A DNA stretch of 64,000 bases from Heyndrickxia sporothermodurans. GTDB lineage: Bacteria > Bacillota > Bacilli > Bacillales > Bacillaceae_C. Positions 63,598 to 64,000 of the stretch are shown here, one piece after another. A program made the position numbers and the translations under genes. The stretch lies in assembly GCA_016756695.1 (NCBI GenBank), contig CP066701.1, positions 2,012,001-2,076,000 of the forward strand, in the 5' to 3' direction. The notes under the pieces were generated by a model. The model worked only from the letters and a program-made list of their open reading frames with translations. It searched no databases and was not told the origin of the DNA. The stretch's first letter is position 1; each line of letters begins with the position of its first letter.

Positions 63598-64000
63598 TTA
63601 TTTACCTAAAAATGACTTTTCGAAAAATTTAAGTTGCTTTTCTAATGTAATTGGATCGTTAAAAGAAGCTCCATTCCCTTCCATTTCATACACATGGTTG
63701 TTTTTGACAGCAGGAATATTTTTGTACGATTCTGTTTTTTGAAATGAGGTGTCAGCATCAGAATATTTACTTAAAATAACATAATCACCTGCATATTCTG
63801 GAAGTACTTCGGAAGATAAAGTGTAATAACCCGCTTTTAATGCCTTTTCTTTTACCTTTTCAGGCATTTTTAGTTTCATTGATTGATATAATATTTCTGT
63901 TCCGCGTGCCCAGTTATCTCCGTAAACATATAGATCTTTTCCGAAACTCTCTATGACGGAAACTGTTGCATTTTCGCCGATTTTCGCGCGGATTTCATCT
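63598..64000 (-). CDS. Siderophore-binding protein, C-terminal part (partial)
   Basis: The minus-strand frame is open from the right edge to the stop at 63598, about 133 residues. Visible are RAKIGENATVSVIESFGKDLYVYGDNWARGTEILYQSM, SSEVLPEYAGDYVILSKYSDAD and the terminal ITLEKQLKFFEKSFLG. This is the C-terminal lobe of a periplasmic-binding-protein-like iron-siderophore lipoprotein (FhuD/YfiY type). The signal, lipobox and any Fur box lie outside the window. Confidence 0.88.
   Translation of the reverse strand, partial: DEIRAKIGENATVSVIESFGKDLYVYGDNWARGTEILYQSMKLKMPEKVKEKALKAGYYTLSSEVLPEYAGDYVILSKYSDADTSFQKTESYKNIPAVKNNHVYEMEGNGASFNDPITLEKQLKFFEKSFLGK

Overview
The window is AT-rich DNA with GGAGG-type ribosome binding sites, TTG/GTG starts, an S-box (SAM) riboswitch, CcpA cre-like sites and Bacillus-type families (NrnB, MetNIQ, LXG toxins). 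This points to a soil-type member of the Bacillaceae; I cannot name the species. I see no rRNA, tRNA, CRISPR array or prophage.

Region 1 (1-12 kb) starts with a gene tail and a CAP-domain protein that lacks a signal peptide. A GntR/HutC regulator, an M20 dipeptidase and a complete oligopeptide ABC transporter follow. A DadA-type FAD amine oxidase was once directly downstream of the transporter and is now separated from it by an insertion sequence. Region 2 (12-22 kb) is a tight operon: a polyamine-type ABC importer, a four-gene HcnABC/opine-oxidase-like iron-sulfur flavoenzyme, malate synthase G and a fumarylacetoacetase-fold hydrolase. A 24-bp element occurs upstream of both operons, with its core also in front of gntR, so one regulator probably controls both. 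The likely logic is uptake and oxidation of an amine or N-substituted glycine to glyoxylate, which enters the TCA cycle as malate.

Region 3 (22-37 kb) holds nrnB, then a secreted PIG-L deacetylase divergent from a ROK regulator with a cre site between them. Next come an iron/amine-type ABC importer and an orphan argininosuccinate-lyase-family enzyme. Two tandem copies of the same insertion sequence, with three copies of one 8-bp target duplication, split the ROK gene from the transporter.

Region 4 (37-54 kb) is accessory DNA. It holds a RelE-type toxin-antitoxin pair, an array of three DUF1672-like lipoproteins with a reverse-domain lipase-helical protein (a TslA-like type VII secretion effector) and decayed pieces of that effector. 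It also holds a secreted GH84 hexosaminidase behind an antiterminator-like leader, a 104-bp higher-order tandem repeat, an LXG toxin cluster with helical partners, candidate immunity genes, and an interrupted VWA lipoprotein. Several genes here carry single-base frameshifts or in-frame stops, some in homopolymers. These could be decay, phase variation or sequencing error.

Region 5 (54-64 kb) is ordinary metabolism: an M20 amidohydrolase with a YfcC-type carrier, a SAM-riboswitch-controlled methionine importer (metNIQ), a monomeric sarcosine-oxidase-like flavoenzyme, and a siderophore-iron ABC uptake operon that runs off the right edge.
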